From contig UCMT01000005.1 in the NCBI GenBank assembly GCA_900473795.1, forward strand, positions 124,001-188,000: 64,000 nucleotides of DNA, read 5' to 3'. The notes under the pieces are model-generated. The model did no database searches. It was not told where the DNA came from and saw nothing but the letters and a program-made list of their open reading frames with translations. The number at the start of each line of letters is the position of its first letter. The stretch's first letter is position 1. Shown piece after piece: positions 56,609 to 64,000 of the stretch. Position numbers and translations under genes: made by a program. Origin of the DNA: Hyphomicrobiales bacterium (GTDB lineage: Bacteria; Pseudomonadota; Alphaproteobacteria; Rhizobiales; Rhizobiaceae).

Positions 56609-56613
56609 GGCAA

Positions 56614-56645
56614 AACGGCCGGCTCCGCCTCATCGGAACCGGCCG
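56614..56645. terminator. Bidirectional terminator between peroxiredoxin and SDR genes
   Basis: ACGGCCGG and CCGGCCGT arms with further pairing CTCC/GGA inside, between two convergent stops 45 bp apart. Confidence 0.75.
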
Positions 56646-56653
56646 TCTTCAGT

Positions 56654-57412
56654 TCATACCTGGGTCATGCCCCCATCGACGCTCAGCTCGATGCCGTTGA
56701 CATAGCCCGCGTCCGCAGAGGCGAGAAAAGTTACCGTGGTCGCGATCTCTTCTGGCTGAGCGACGTAGCCAAGCGGCACGGCTTGTTCGGCATGGCTGTG
56801 CAAGGCGGCGATCTGCTGCTCGTCCATCTTCAAGCCGTTTTCCATGATCGGCGTGCGCGTCAATCCGGGGCTGACGGCATTGACGCGGATTTTTCGCTCC
56901 TTGAGATCATTGGCGAGCGTTCGGGCGAAAGAACGCACAGCCGCCTTTGACGCATTGTAGAGGCTGAGCTGTGCCATCCCCTTGTTTGCGACGATCGAGG
57001 CGTTGAGCACAATGGCCCCGCCATCCGGGACCAGCGGCAGGAGGGTTTGCACGGTGAAAAACAGACCTTTAACGTTGATATCGAAGGTCTTGTCGAACTC
57101 GGCCTCGGTCGTCACGCCGAAGCTGTTCTTTTCGGCGATGCCGGCATTGGCGAAGAGCACATCGACGTTGTCGCCACGCTCCTCGATCTCCGCCTTGAGC
57201 TTTACAATATCGCCGATTTTCGAGACATCCGAGACCACCGGAACGGCACGCTCGCCGAGCACCGCCACCGCGGCATCAAGACTCTTGCGCGTGCGCCCGG
57301 TTACGTAAACGCGTCTTGCCCCTTCCTTTAGAAAGGCGCTTGCGGTCGCCAGACCGATACCGGTCGAACCGCCCGTTACAACCGCCACCCGATTATCAAA
57401 TCTCTTCGTCAT
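56654..57412 (-). CDS. Short-chain dehydrogenase/reductase
   Basis: A 252-residue classical SDR. The cofactor motif is VAVVTGGSTGIGLATASAFL (TGxxxGIG), NAG is in VLFANAGIAEKNS, and the catalytic Ser/Tyr/Lys occur in VLNASIVANKG and LSLYNASKAAVRS. Arg after the first glycine motif region (GRTRKSL) suggests NADP(H). Start at the ATG at 57412 (AGGA six bases upstream). It lies divergently from an ArsR-type gene with an inverted repeat between, so it is probably regulated by it. Confidence 0.9.
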   Translation of the reverse strand: MTKRFDNRVAVVTGGSTGIGLATASAFLKEGARRVYVTGRTRKSLDAAVAVLGERAVPVVSDVSKIGDIVKLKAEIEERGDNVDVLFANAGIAEKNSFGVTTEAEFDKTFDINVKGLFFTVQTLLPLVPDGGAIVLNASIVANKGMAQLSLYNASKAAVRSFARTLANDLKERKIRVNAVSPGLTRTPIMENGLKMDEQQIAALHSHAEQAVPLGYVAQPEEIATTVTFLASADAGYVNGIELSVDGGMTQV

Positions 57413-57442
57413 CAACATTCCTTCCTTATTTCCGTATTACGG

Positions 57443-57463
57443 TATTTCGAAATTACCGAAATA
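57443..57463. promoter_or_regulatory. Candidate ArsR-type operator
   Basis: TATTTCG and CGAAATA are perfect 7-bp arms around AAATTAC, inside an A+T-rich zone between the SDR and ArsR genes. Partial copies (ATTACGG, ATTACCG) flank it. Confidence 0.55.
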
Positions 57464-57498
57464 TTGAAGTCTGTCAATCGGTGTGTTATCTGCGGCTC

Positions 57499-57807
57499 AT
57501 GACCCAGTTCTTTCATCCGTCACGAGACGACATAACCCTGACCGGCGTCATGACCGCACTCGGAGACCCCACGCGGCTGGCGATCGTAAAGACGCTCTAC
57601 CGTTCAGCAAACGGCAGGAATTGCGGCGAAGCGGCCGCGCCCTTTCCCGGCATGGCACGTTCGACCCTTTCGGGCCACTTCCGGATCCTGCGCGAATCAG
57701 GCGTCATTCAGACCACGAAGAAGGGTGTCGAGAATATCAACGTGGTACGGCTCGACGACCTCGAAGCCCGCTTTCCGGGACTTTTGGCAAAGGTCATGTC
57801 CTATTGA
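57499..57807 (+). CDS. ArsR-family transcriptional regulator
   Basis: A 102-residue winged-helix regulator: LTGVMTALGDPTRLAIVKTL, then the recognition region in MARSTLSGHFRILRESGVIQ and the wing TTKKGVENINVVRLDD. There is no metal-binding cysteine pair, so the effector is probably not a metal. It is divergent from the SDR gene, its likely target. Convergent with the AHSA1-like gene. Confidence 0.9.
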   Translation: MTQFFHPSRDDITLTGVMTALGDPTRLAIVKTLYRSANGRNCGEAAAPFPGMARSTLSGHFRILRESGVIQTTKKGVENINVVRLDDLEARFPGLLAKVMSY

Positions 57808-57870
57808 CGACGCGGCCAGAGCGGCGCCCACGATAATGCCCGAGCGCCACCGGCCTGATGGCGCCGCCCC

Positions 57871-58350
57871 TCAGCCCGCGCGTTGTTCGACGAGGTTGGC
57901 AAGCTGCTCCGCGACGGTGCCCCATCCGTCGTAAAAGCCCATTTCCGCATGCATGTTGCGGTCAGCATTGTTCTTGTGCATCACATAGGCGGTATAATCC
58001 GTGCCGTCCGCGTGGTCCTGCAATGTGATGATCGCGGTCATGAACGGCTGTTCGGCAGGCCGCCATCCACCGACAAGCGCGTTTGTAAAGACGATCCGCT
58101 CGCCATCGGCGATATCGAGGAAGCAGGCGTTCAAATGGGGTTCGAAATCGCCGCCGTTCTCGCTCATCCGGGTGATGAACGAGCCGCCGGGACGCAGTTC
58201 CATGTCCACGACCTTGCATCTGGCCGGTGCCGGTATCCACCATTGTTCGAGGCTGGCAGGGTCGGTCCAGGCGTTCCAGACGAGCGAGCGCGGTGCCCGG
58301 ATGACGCGGGAAATCGTCAGGTCGAGGTCCGGATTTGAAGAACGGATCAT
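57871..58350 (-). CDS. SRPBCC/AHSA1-domain protein
   Basis: A 159-residue START-like protein: LTISRVIRAPRSLVWNAWTD then PASLEQWWIPAPARC, RPGGSFITRMSENGG and the C-terminal MGFYDGWGTVAEQLANLVEQ are typical of the Aha1-C-like (AHSA1) family. It binds hydrophobic ligands; no enzymatic role is evident. The start overlaps the stop of the ArsR-type gene upstream (ATGA), the very common ArsR-AHSA1 pairing. Confidence 0.9.
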   Translation of the reverse strand: MIRSSNPDLDLTISRVIRAPRSLVWNAWTDPASLEQWWIPAPARCKVVDMELRPGGSFITRMSENGGDFEPHLNACFLDIADGERIVFTNALVGGWRPAEQPFMTAIITLQDHADGTDYTAYVMHKNNADRNMHAEMGFYDGWGTVAEQLANLVEQRAG

Positions 58351-58691
58351 TGTGCTTCTCCTTTCTTTTGAGCGGTGGCGACAAACTGCTCGAGCCTGTC
58401 GGTGCGGCCCTCCCAGAGGTCGCGTTGTTGGGATAGCCACGCTTCGACCGCAGCGAACTGTTTTCTCTCGATGACGCAGGTCCGGACGCGACCTTCCTTG
58501 CGCGTCCGGATCAAGCCGCTGCCTTCGAGAAAATGTATGTGCTTCATGAACGAGGGCAAGGCCATGTCGAAGGGCTTTGCGAGATCGCTGATGCTCGCCG
58601 GGCCTGCGCCCAACCGCGCCAGAACGGCCCGGCGGGTGGGATCGGACAGCGCTTGAAAAAGGCCATCCAGTTGCCGTGAATACTGTTCCAT
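58347..58691 (-). CDS. ArsR-family transcriptional regulator paired with AHSA1
   Basis: A 114-residue winged-helix regulator: LDGLFQALSDPTRRAVLARL, GPASISDLAKPFDMALPSFM (recognition helix), HIHFLEGSGLIRTRKEGRVR. The internal ATG (EQYSRQ) at 58691 is chosen as start. It probably autoregulates the two-gene operon through the inverted repeat immediately upstream (58695-58721). Confidence 0.9.
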   Translation of the reverse strand: MEQYSRQLDGLFQALSDPTRRAVLARLGAGPASISDLAKPFDMALPSFMKHIHFLEGSGLIRTRKEGRVRTCVIERKQFAAVEAWLSQQRDLWEGRTDRLEQFVATAQKKGEAQ

Positions 58692-58694
58692 AAG

Positions 58695-58721
58695 GCTAAG
58701 TATCATCACATAACACTTAGC
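58695..58721. promoter_or_regulatory. Candidate operator of the ArsR-AHSA1 operon
   Basis: GCTAAG (58695-58700) and CTTAGC (58716-58721) are inverted around 15 bp; a third GCTAAG half-site follows at 58728-58733. It starts 3 bp before the regulator start codon. Confidence 0.5.
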
Positions 58722-58901
58722 GCAAGAGCTAAGTAAACGTGCTGCGGCATTGTTGGAGCAGCAGCTGGGCGAAGCGCATCAGCGACCGGGAAAGGTCAGG
58801 CGGCCTGCCCAATATTTCGCTTTGCCTAATTTATCAAAAGGAGCAAACTGAGCGCCGTGGGTGCTTTTGGTGAGCATCTCCTCAACGCTGTGGGGGGTTT
58901 C

Positions 58902-59564
58902 ATGACACTTGCAATCAATGATCTCGCGCCGGATTTCACGGCAACAACCACCGAAGGCGACGTCCGGTTCCACGACTGGATCGGCGATTCCTGGGTAGTG
59001 CTTTTCTCGCACCCGAAGGATTTCACGCCGGTGTGCACCACGGAACTGGGTTACATGGCCCGGATCAAGCCCGAATTCGACAGGCGCGGCGTCAAGATCA
59101 TCGGCCTCTCGGTCGATCCGCTGGACCGTCATTCCGGCTGGGTGAAGGACATCGAGGAAACGCAGGGCTTCGCGCCGAATTTCCCGATGATCGCCGACAC
59201 CGACTACACCGTGTCGAAGCTCTACGGCATGCTGCCGGCCGCGGTATCGGGCGACCCGACCCAGCGTACGCCGGCCGACAATCAGACCGTGCGCAATGTC
59301 TTCGTCATCGGTCCGGACAAGAAGATCAAGCTGATCCTCGTCTATCCGATGACCACCGGCCGCAATTTCGACGAGGTGCTGCGCGTGATCGACTCGCTGC
59401 AGCTCACCGCCAAGCACAAGGTCGCCACGCCGGTGAACTGGAAGCAGGGCGACGACGTGATCATCGCCGGTTCCGTGACGGACGACGACGCGCGGAAGCA
59501 ATACCCGCAAGGCTGGCGCGCACCAAAACCCTATATCCGGATCGTGCCGCAGCCGCAGGGATAG
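58902..59564 (+). CDS. 1-Cys peroxiredoxin (Prx6 type)
   Basis: A 220-residue peroxiredoxin. The peroxidatic cysteine is in SHPKDFTPVCTTELGYMARI (PVCTTE), with the Prx6-type long C-terminal domain (VNWKQGDDVIIAGSVTDDDA then RKQYPQGWR). The ATG at 58902 was chosen at the family N-terminus TLAINDLAPDFTATTTEGDV. It lies 46 bp before the persulfide-dioxygenase-like gene, so the two probably form an operon. Confidence 0.95.
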   Translation: MTLAINDLAPDFTATTTEGDVRFHDWIGDSWVVLFSHPKDFTPVCTTELGYMARIKPEFDRRGVKIIGLSVDPLDRHSGWVKDIEETQGFAPNFPMIADTDYTVSKLYGMLPAAVSGDPTQRTPADNQTVRNVFVIGPDKKIKLILVYPMTTGRNFDEVLRVIDSLQLTAKHKVATPVNWKQGDDVIIAGSVTDDDARKQYPQGWRAPKPYIRIVPQPQG

Positions 59565-59610
59565 CATCGATGTCCAGCGCCGACCGTAGAGACGCGCAAC
59601 GGAGCCACCG

Positions 59611-60648
59611 ATGATCTTCCGTCAGCTGTTCGACAGCGTTTCCGGCACTTACACCTACCTCATCGCCAGCCGGCATGGGGGAGAGGCGCTGATCATCGAC
59701 CCCGTGCTGGAAAAGGTCGACCGCTACCTGCAGCTGGTGCGGGAGCTCGATCTGAAGCTGGTCAAGGCCGTCGACACGCATCTGCACGCCGATCACATCA
59801 CCGGGCTCGGCGCCCTGCGCGACCGGACGCACTGCATCACGGTGATGGGCGAACAGACGCTCGCCGATGTGGTCTCCATGCGTGTGGCGGAAGGCGACCG
59901 CGTTGCGATCGAGGGCCTCAGCCTCGACGTGCTCTACACGCCCGGCCATACGGATGATTCCTATTCCTTCCTGATGGGCGGCCGTGTGTTCACCGGCGAC
60001 ACGCTGCTCATTCGCGGTACCGGGCGCACCGACTTCCAGAACGGCGACCCGCGCCAGCAATATGATTCCATCTTCAACAAGCTGCTCAAATTGCCGGACG
60101 AGACGCTGGTCTTTCCGGCCCATGACTACAAAGGCGATACCGTTTCGACCATCGGCGAGGAGAAGCGGTTCAACCCGCGGCTCAGGGTGCGATCGGTCGA
60201 CGAATATGTCGACATCATGAACAATCTGAACCTGCCCAACCCGAAGATGATGGATGTGGCCGTGCCAGCCAATATCCATGTCGGCCTTCACCAGGAGGAG
60301 ATCGCGCGCAAGGGCTGGGCCGTTTCGGCATCCGAGGCACTAGCACTCAGCGGCCGCTCCGACATCGCGATCGTCGATCTGCGCGAGAAGGCGGAACGCG
60401 AAAAGCACGGAACCATTCCGGGCGCGCTGCACGCACCCTATCCGGAATTGCAGGAGCACATCGGTGCGGGCGGCATGCTGCATGAGCTGGCGGCAGCCAC
60501 CGGCAAACGGATCGTCTTCTATTGCGCCTTCGGCGAACGCTCGGCGATGGCGGTCGAGGCCGCACAGGACGCCGGCCTGACGAGCGCCTGCCACATCGAG
60601 GGCGGCATCGACGCCTGGAAGAAGGCGAACGGGCCGTTGGTCCGATAG
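59611..60648 (+). CDS. MBL-fold persulfide dioxygenase-like protein fused to a rhodanese domain
   Basis: A 345-residue fusion. The N-terminal 235 residues are ETHE1-like: the iron site HLHADHITGLGALRD, the GHTDDSYSF segment and FTGDTLLIRGTGRTDFQNGD are typical of glutathione persulfide dioxygenases. The C-terminal 100 residues are a rhodanese domain with the active-site cysteine in IVFYCAFGERSAMA. Such fusions oxidise or transfer sulfane sulfur and protect against sulfide and persulfides. It follows a 1-Cys peroxiredoxin gene, suggesting joint defence against reactive sulfur and oxygen species. Confidence 0.9.
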   Translation: MIFRQLFDSVSGTYTYLIASRHGGEALIIDPVLEKVDRYLQLVRELDLKLVKAVDTHLHADHITGLGALRDRTHCITVMGEQTLADVVSMRVAEGDRVAIEGLSLDVLYTPGHTDDSYSFLMGGRVFTGDTLLIRGTGRTDFQNGDPRQQYDSIFNKLLKLPDETLVFPAHDYKGDTVSTIGEEKRFNPRLRVRSVDEYVDIMNNLNLPNPKMMDVAVPANIHVGLHQEEIARKGWAVSASEALALSGRSDIAIVDLREKAEREKHGTIPGALHAPYPELQEHIGAGGMLHELAAATGKRIVFYCAFGERSAMAVEAAQDAGLTSACHIEGGIDAWKKANGPLVR

Positions 60649-60686
60649 ACCGCTCCATGGGTTGCTGGCGAGCGATGTGGACCGAC

Positions 60687-61325
60687 CTACGCCAAGGCGT
60701 TCGCGCCCCCGACCTTCTCGAACGTGCTGAACAGGAAGTTCTGCGCTGAACCCCACGGAGTGATGTGCTGATGCCGCCGCGTCGCGGCAAGCTTGAACTG
60801 GGTACCGAGAATGGCCTGCAGGCTTTCCGCATCGTATCGAGCAACGGGCAAACCGCTGCATTTCTCCGGGCCGTCCGGCGCGAAGGTGCCGATCAGGGCC
60901 TTGCCGCCATCCTTGAGGGCACGCGCCAGCACGCGGACATAGGCCTGCTGCTCCTCTGCCGTCGTCAGGAAGTGAAAGGCGGCGCGGTCATGCCAAAGGT
61001 CATACTGGCGATCGGGTATCCATGCGGTCACATCCGATGCTATCCACCGCACCCGATCGGCATTTGCCAGTCGAGCCTTCGCAGTTTCAAGGGCCGCGGC
61101 AGACAGATCGAGAACGGTCACGTGGGCCTGGCCAAACGCCTCCAAGGCATCCACCAACCGCGACGTGCCGCCGCCGATGTCGATGACGGACATGTCTGGT
61201 GTCAGCCCGGCTTCATGCAGCAGCGCCAGCGACAGTTCGGGGGTGTCCTCATACCAGCTGACTTCGGTCTCTGCCTTGGTCGTGTAAACACCTTCCCAAT
61301 GAGTTTGTCGGTCAGCCGCGGTCAT
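60687..61325 (-). CDS. Class I SAM-dependent methyltransferase
   Basis: A 212-residue methyltransferase. Motif I is MSVIDIGGGTSRLVDAL, the Asp after strand 2 is in VTVLDLSAAALETAK, and later strands carry VRWIASDVTAW. The start THWEGVYTTKAETEVSWYED is typical of the thiopurine-like/TPMT-related small-molecule methyltransferases. Substrate unknown. It is convergent with the persulfide dioxygenase-like gene. Confidence 0.85.
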   Translation of the reverse strand: MTAADRQTHWEGVYTTKAETEVSWYEDTPELSLALLHEAGLTPDMSVIDIGGGTSRLVDALEAFGQAHVTVLDLSAAALETAKARLANADRVRWIASDVTAWIPDRQYDLWHDRAAFHFLTTAEEQQAYVRVLARALKDGGKALIGTFAPDGPEKCSGLPVARYDAESLQAILGTQFKLAATRRHQHITPWGSAQNFLFSTFEKVGGANALA

Positions 61326-61560
61326 GAAATCATCTCTTCACAAGGCCCCAGCGCCCATCGCGAAACTTCGGCCCTAGGTTAACCTGCTTCAGACGGAACG
61401 ACTACCGGGAGTGATGCGCTGGTGCGTGTGACAGACGGCTCGCCAGCGCGGGCAGCCATTCCAGGAAAAGTGCGAAGCGGTTTTCCATGGGAACTGCGTT
61501 AGAATAAAGGATAGAGCGTTTCCGTGACTCGAAGAACACAGTACACGACAGCATCGTGAA

Positions 61561-61595
61561 CACCCCCCTCTGTCACGGAGTGACAGAGGGGGGTG
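61561..61595. repeat. Perfect 15-bp-arm hairpin
   Basis: CACCCCCCTCTGTCA and TGACAGAGGGGGGTG are perfect complements around CGGAG. It lies between the divergent methyltransferase and DUF1194 genes, about 65 bp upstream of the latter. There is no T-tract on either side. It may be an operator, an mRNA structure or a mobile palindrome. Confidence 0.7.
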
Positions 61596-61661
61596 AAGCG
61601 GCCACTCTGATGTACTATGCTCGCGGAAAAAAAGCGGAGATGCTCTAAGTGGATTGCCGCA

Positions 61662-62453
61662 ATGAAACCGTTATGGGCGCTTCTTGTTTCCTTCTGTCTT
61701 CTGGGAGGAAACACGTCTGCCGAACAATACGCGGTAGATCTCGAGCTGGTCATTGCCGTTGACGTCTCCTACTCCATGGAAATCGACGAGCAGCATCTTC
61801 AACGTCAAGGCTACGTCGACGCATTCCGCAGGCCGGAGATCGCCAGAGCCTTGCGGCGCGGACCGCTCGGCAGAATTGCGGTGACCTACATCGAGTGGGG
61901 TGGTTCGGCTGTCCAGATCGTGCCCTGGACGCTGATCGACGGTCGGGCGACCGCGGCGCAGTTTTCCGAGATGTTGCGCCGACAACCGATCAGGCGCATT
62001 TCCTTCACATCGATCTCCAACGCGCTTGCGTTTGCACGAAAGCTCTTTCAAACCAGCCCATTTCGCGGGACGCGGCGCGTGATCGATGTATCCGGCGACG
62101 GACCCAACAATGCCGGGGTCCCGGCTCCGGTCGGCAGGAATACGACCGTCGCTCAGGGCATCGTCATTGACGGTCTTCCCATTATGTTGAAGGCCGTGCC
62201 GGATTCGGCATCGATTCCGGATCTCGATGTCTATTATCGGGAATGCGTCATCGGCGGAGATGGGGCATTTCTGTTGAAGGTCACGACTGTGTCCCAGTTC
62301 GCCGAAACGATCCTGCGCAAGCTCGTCATCGAGATTTCAGGCGTGGAGGTCAGCGGCGCTCCGCAGCGCCAAACGGGGTTCATGCGAGTTCAATACCCGC
62401 CCTATAATTGTTTTATCGGCGAAGAGATGCAGGAGCGTTCCATCGGGAAATAG
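61662..62453 (+). CDS. DUF1194 family VWA-domain secreted protein
   Basis: A 263-residue protein from the ATG at 61662, with a signal peptide (LWALLVSFCLLGGNTSAEQY). The VWA metal site is DVSYSM in LELVIAVDVSYSMEIDEQHL. The continuation RIAVTYIEWGGSAVQIVPWT and DVSGDGPNNAGVPAPVGRNT is the DUF1194 pattern. It ends with cysteines around YYRECVIGGDG and YNCFIGEE. Extracytoplasmic; partner unknown. The gene and its upstream region are somewhat A+T-richer than the rnhA/thrB side. Confidence 0.85.
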   Translation: MKPLWALLVSFCLLGGNTSAEQYAVDLELVIAVDVSYSMEIDEQHLQRQGYVDAFRRPEIARALRRGPLGRIAVTYIEWGGSAVQIVPWTLIDGRATAAQFSEMLRRQPIRRISFTSISNALAFARKLFQTSPFRGTRRVIDVSGDGPNNAGVPAPVGRNTTVAQGIVIDGLPIMLKAVPDSASIPDLDVYYRECVIGGDGAFLLKVTTVSQFAETILRKLVIEISGVEVSGAPQRQTGFMRVQYPPYNCFIGEEMQERSIGK

Positions 62454-62493
62454 CGCCGTCTCGCCCCTCGCGAGGGACGGTGAAATCCTACCC

Positions 62494-62937
62494 TCACCGC
62501 TTCTTCTTGAACGGCTCCATGCCCTTGCGGGCGAGTTCGTCGGCCCGTTCGTTTTCCGGATGGCCAGCGTGCCCCTTCACCCAATGCCAGGTGACCTTGT
62601 GACGCTGGTTGGCGGCGTCGAGCGCCTGCCAGAGTTCGCCGTTCTTCACCGGCTTCTTTTCGCCCGTCTTCCAGCCGTTCCGCTTCCAGCCATGGATCCA
62701 TTTGCTGATGCCGTCCATGACATATTTGCTGTCGGTGTAGAGATCGACCTCACAGGGCTGCTTCAGCGTGTTGAGCGCCGTGATCGCAGCCAGAAGCTCC
62801 ATGCGGTTGTTGGTGGTTTCGGGCTCGCCGCCGCACAGATCCTTTTCCACGTCGCCGTAGCGCAGCACCGCGCCCCATCCGCCCGGTCCGGGGTTTCCGG
62901 AGCAGGCGCCATCGGTGAAGATATCGACATGTTTCAT
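62494..62937 (-). CDS. rnhA: Ribonuclease HI
   Basis: A 147-residue RNase HI that cuts RNA in RNA-DNA hybrids. Catalytic acidic residues are in [52 protein letters not shown] and [11 protein letters not shown]. Length is normal. The start overlaps the thrB stop (ATGA). Confidence 0.97.
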   Translation of the reverse strand: MKHVDIFTDGACSGNPGPGGWGAVLRYGDVEKDLCGGEPETTNNRMELLAAITALNTLKQPCEVDLYTDSKYVMDGISKWIHGWKRNGWKTGEKKPVKNGELWQALDAANQRHKVTWHWVKGHAGHPENERADELARKGMEPFKKKR

Positions 62938-63914
62938 GCGGGCTGGGTCTCGTGGGTCAGGCCATATTCAGCGGCAGTTGCAACGGAGCGATGAAACTGC
63001 AGCTTCTTCAGATATTCGAGCGGATCCTTCTTGACCACCAGCGCCCCCGGCGGCGTCGTCAGCCAGTCGTAGAGACGCGTGAGGAAAAAGCGCAGCGCCG
63101 AGCCGCGTGCCAGAAGCGGCAGCGCCTCGACCTCGGCTGCGGTCAGCGGCCGCACGCTCTGATAGCCGGACAAGAGCGCCATGCCCTTGGTCATGTTGAA
63201 GGCGCCGTCCTTTTCGAAGCACCAGGCGTTCAGGCAGACGGAGACGTCATAGGCAAGGAAGTCGTTGCAGGCAAAATAGAAGTCGATCAGGCCGGACAGC
63301 TCGTTGCCGAGGAAGAAGACGTTGTCCGGGAAAAGATCGGCGTGGATGACGCCTTCCGGCAGGTCCTTCGGCCAATTGGCTTCGAGAAAATCCAGCTCGG
63401 CGGCGATCTCGGTTCTGAGGCCCGGCTGCACCTCGTCGGCACGGTCCCGGGAATTGTTCCAGAGCGGCCGCCAGCCGTCGACGGACAACGCGTTGCGACG
63501 GCGGATCTCGAAGCCTTCGCCCGCCACATGCATTGCCGCTAAGGCCTTGCCGACCTCGCGGCAATGATTGGCATCGGGCTTGCGCAGCCACATGCCTTCG
63601 AGGAACGAGATGACAGCGGCCGGCCGGCCGGAAAGCTCGCCGAGCAATTTGCCGTCGGCACGCGGCAGCGGCAGCGGGCAGGAAAGGCCCTTGTCGGCCA
63701 GATGATGCATCAGCCCGAGGAAGAACGGCAGGTCGTTCTGGTCCACCCGCTTTTCGTAAAGCGTCAGGATGTAGGAGCCCTTGGTGGTGTGCAGCAGGAA
63801 ATTGGTATTTTCCACGCCCTCGGCAATGCCCTTGTAGGACGTCAGCATGCCGACGTCATAGGCGGTCAGAAAACGGGCGAGATCGTCTTCCGTGATGTCG
63901 GTGTAAACTGCCAA
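62934..63914 (-). CDS. thrB: Homoserine kinase (ThrB, APH-fold type)
   Basis: A 326-residue kinase phosphorylating homoserine, of the aminoglycoside-phosphotransferase-like fold used in alphaproteobacteria. The catalytic loop is [20 protein letters not shown] and the metal-binding Asp is in [14 protein letters not shown]. The start is TTG in front of [15 protein letters not shown]. It overlaps rnhA, a conserved rhizobial pair. Works with thrC at 46423. Confidence 0.95.
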   Translation of the reverse strand: MAVYTDITEDDLARFLTAYDVGMLTSYKGIAEGVENTNFLLHTTKGSYILTLYEKRVDQNDLPFFLGLMHHLADKGLSCPLPLPRADGKLLGELSGRPAAVISFLEGMWLRKPDANHCREVGKALAAMHVAGEGFEIRRRNALSVDGWRPLWNNSRDRADEVQPGLRTEIAAELDFLEANWPKDLPEGVIHADLFPDNVFFLGNELSGLIDFYFACNDFLAYDVSVCLNAWCFEKDGAFNMTKGMALLSGYQSVRPLTAAEVEALPLLARGSALRFFLTRLYDWLTTPPGALVVKKDPLEYLKKLQFHRSVATAAEYGLTHETQPA

Positions 63915-63961
63915 GGTCTGTTCTCGCGGTTGTGAGTGTTGAAATTGTTTTGCCGGGGCAC

Positions 63962-63990
63962 GGATCCTCGGGTCAAGGCCTAAGGATGAC
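63962..63990. repeat. Dispersed intergenic palindrome, edge copy
   Basis: GGATCCTCGGGTCAAGGCCT followed by AAGGATGAC is a degenerate copy of the palindrome at 42097-42125 (shared CCTCGGGTCAA core) upstream of thrB. It runs close to the right edge of the window. Confidence 0.6.
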
Positions 63991-64000
63991 GGAGAGAGGG

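Overview
This 64 kb window is chromosomal DNA of an alphaproteobacterium of the order Hyphomicrobiales (Rhizobiales), most likely family Rhizobiaceae. The evidence is the betI-betC-betB-betA order with choline sulfatase, the cell-cycle methyltransferase CcrM, the smc / DsbA-like / DUF721 / mutY neighbourhood, the thrB-rnhA pair, pyruvate phosphate dikinase, and several copies of RIME-like palindromic intergenic repeats. Coding density is high. I see no prophage, insertion sequence, CRISPR array, conjugation region or defence island.

Layout. 1-5.75 kb: end of a small membrane-protein gene, then the choline-sulfate/choline to glycine betaine operon behind a candidate BetI operator. 5.76-6.33 kb: a ParE-type toxin-antitoxin pair tail to tail with betA. 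6.46-7.5 kb: a predicted type I-secreted protein joining a HasA-like (hemophore) domain to RTX repeats, with a TGA-N9-TCA iron-responsive-operator-like palindrome in its promoter. 7.6-8.4 kb: two-gene membrane/periplasmic pair. 8.7-12 kb: sulfate assimilation, cysH-cysD-cysN. 12.1-17 kb: small genes, tRNA-Pro(CGG), tRNA-Gln(TTG), and a short A+T-richer patch. 17.2-23.4 kb: cupin, MBL hydrolase, DCC protein, saccharopine-dehydrogenase-like/DUF4166, DUF1499, lipoprotein, alpha/beta hydrolase. 23.5-28 kb: ppdK and a PAS-GGDEF protein. 28-30 kb: a secreted caspase-like/peptidoglycan-binding/C-type-lectin-like protein. 30-37.3 kb: smc, DsbA-like lipoprotein, DUF721 (DciA-like), mutY, HAD phosphatase, NTF2-like protein. 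37.4-42 kb: a second RTX protein, a candidate small RNA, ccrM, and a VWA protein interrupted by an in-frame stop near its C-terminus. 42-46 kb: monooxygenase-like pair with divergent ArsR regulator, DUF1284, HAD phosphatase, lipoprotein. 46.4-53.9 kb: thrC, M16 peptidase, GNAT, GGDEF-EAL protein, zinc peptidase-like protein. 54-61.3 kb: stress and redox genes (CsbD, YqgE, DsbD-N, two peroxiredoxins, SDR, two ArsR units, MBL-rhodanese persulfide dioxygenase-like, methyltransferase). 61.6-64 kb: DUF1194 VWA protein, rnhA, thrB.

How they work together. The bet genes supply osmoprotectant and release sulfate from choline sulfate. cysHDN assimilates sulfate, and the persulfide dioxygenase-like and peroxiredoxin genes handle reactive sulfur and oxygen. 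ppdK links pyruvate and PEP, with a CTGC-N3-GCAG palindrome of the PhaR type upstream. thrB and thrC complete threonine synthesis.

No single novel multi-gene system stands out. The most notable loci are the HasA-RTX fusion with its iron-box-like promoter, the caspase-PGBD-lectin protein, the interrupted VWA gene, and a structured minus-strand transcript candidate at about 38.54-38.71 kb. All database-dependent names come from motif recognition by eye; no searches were run.
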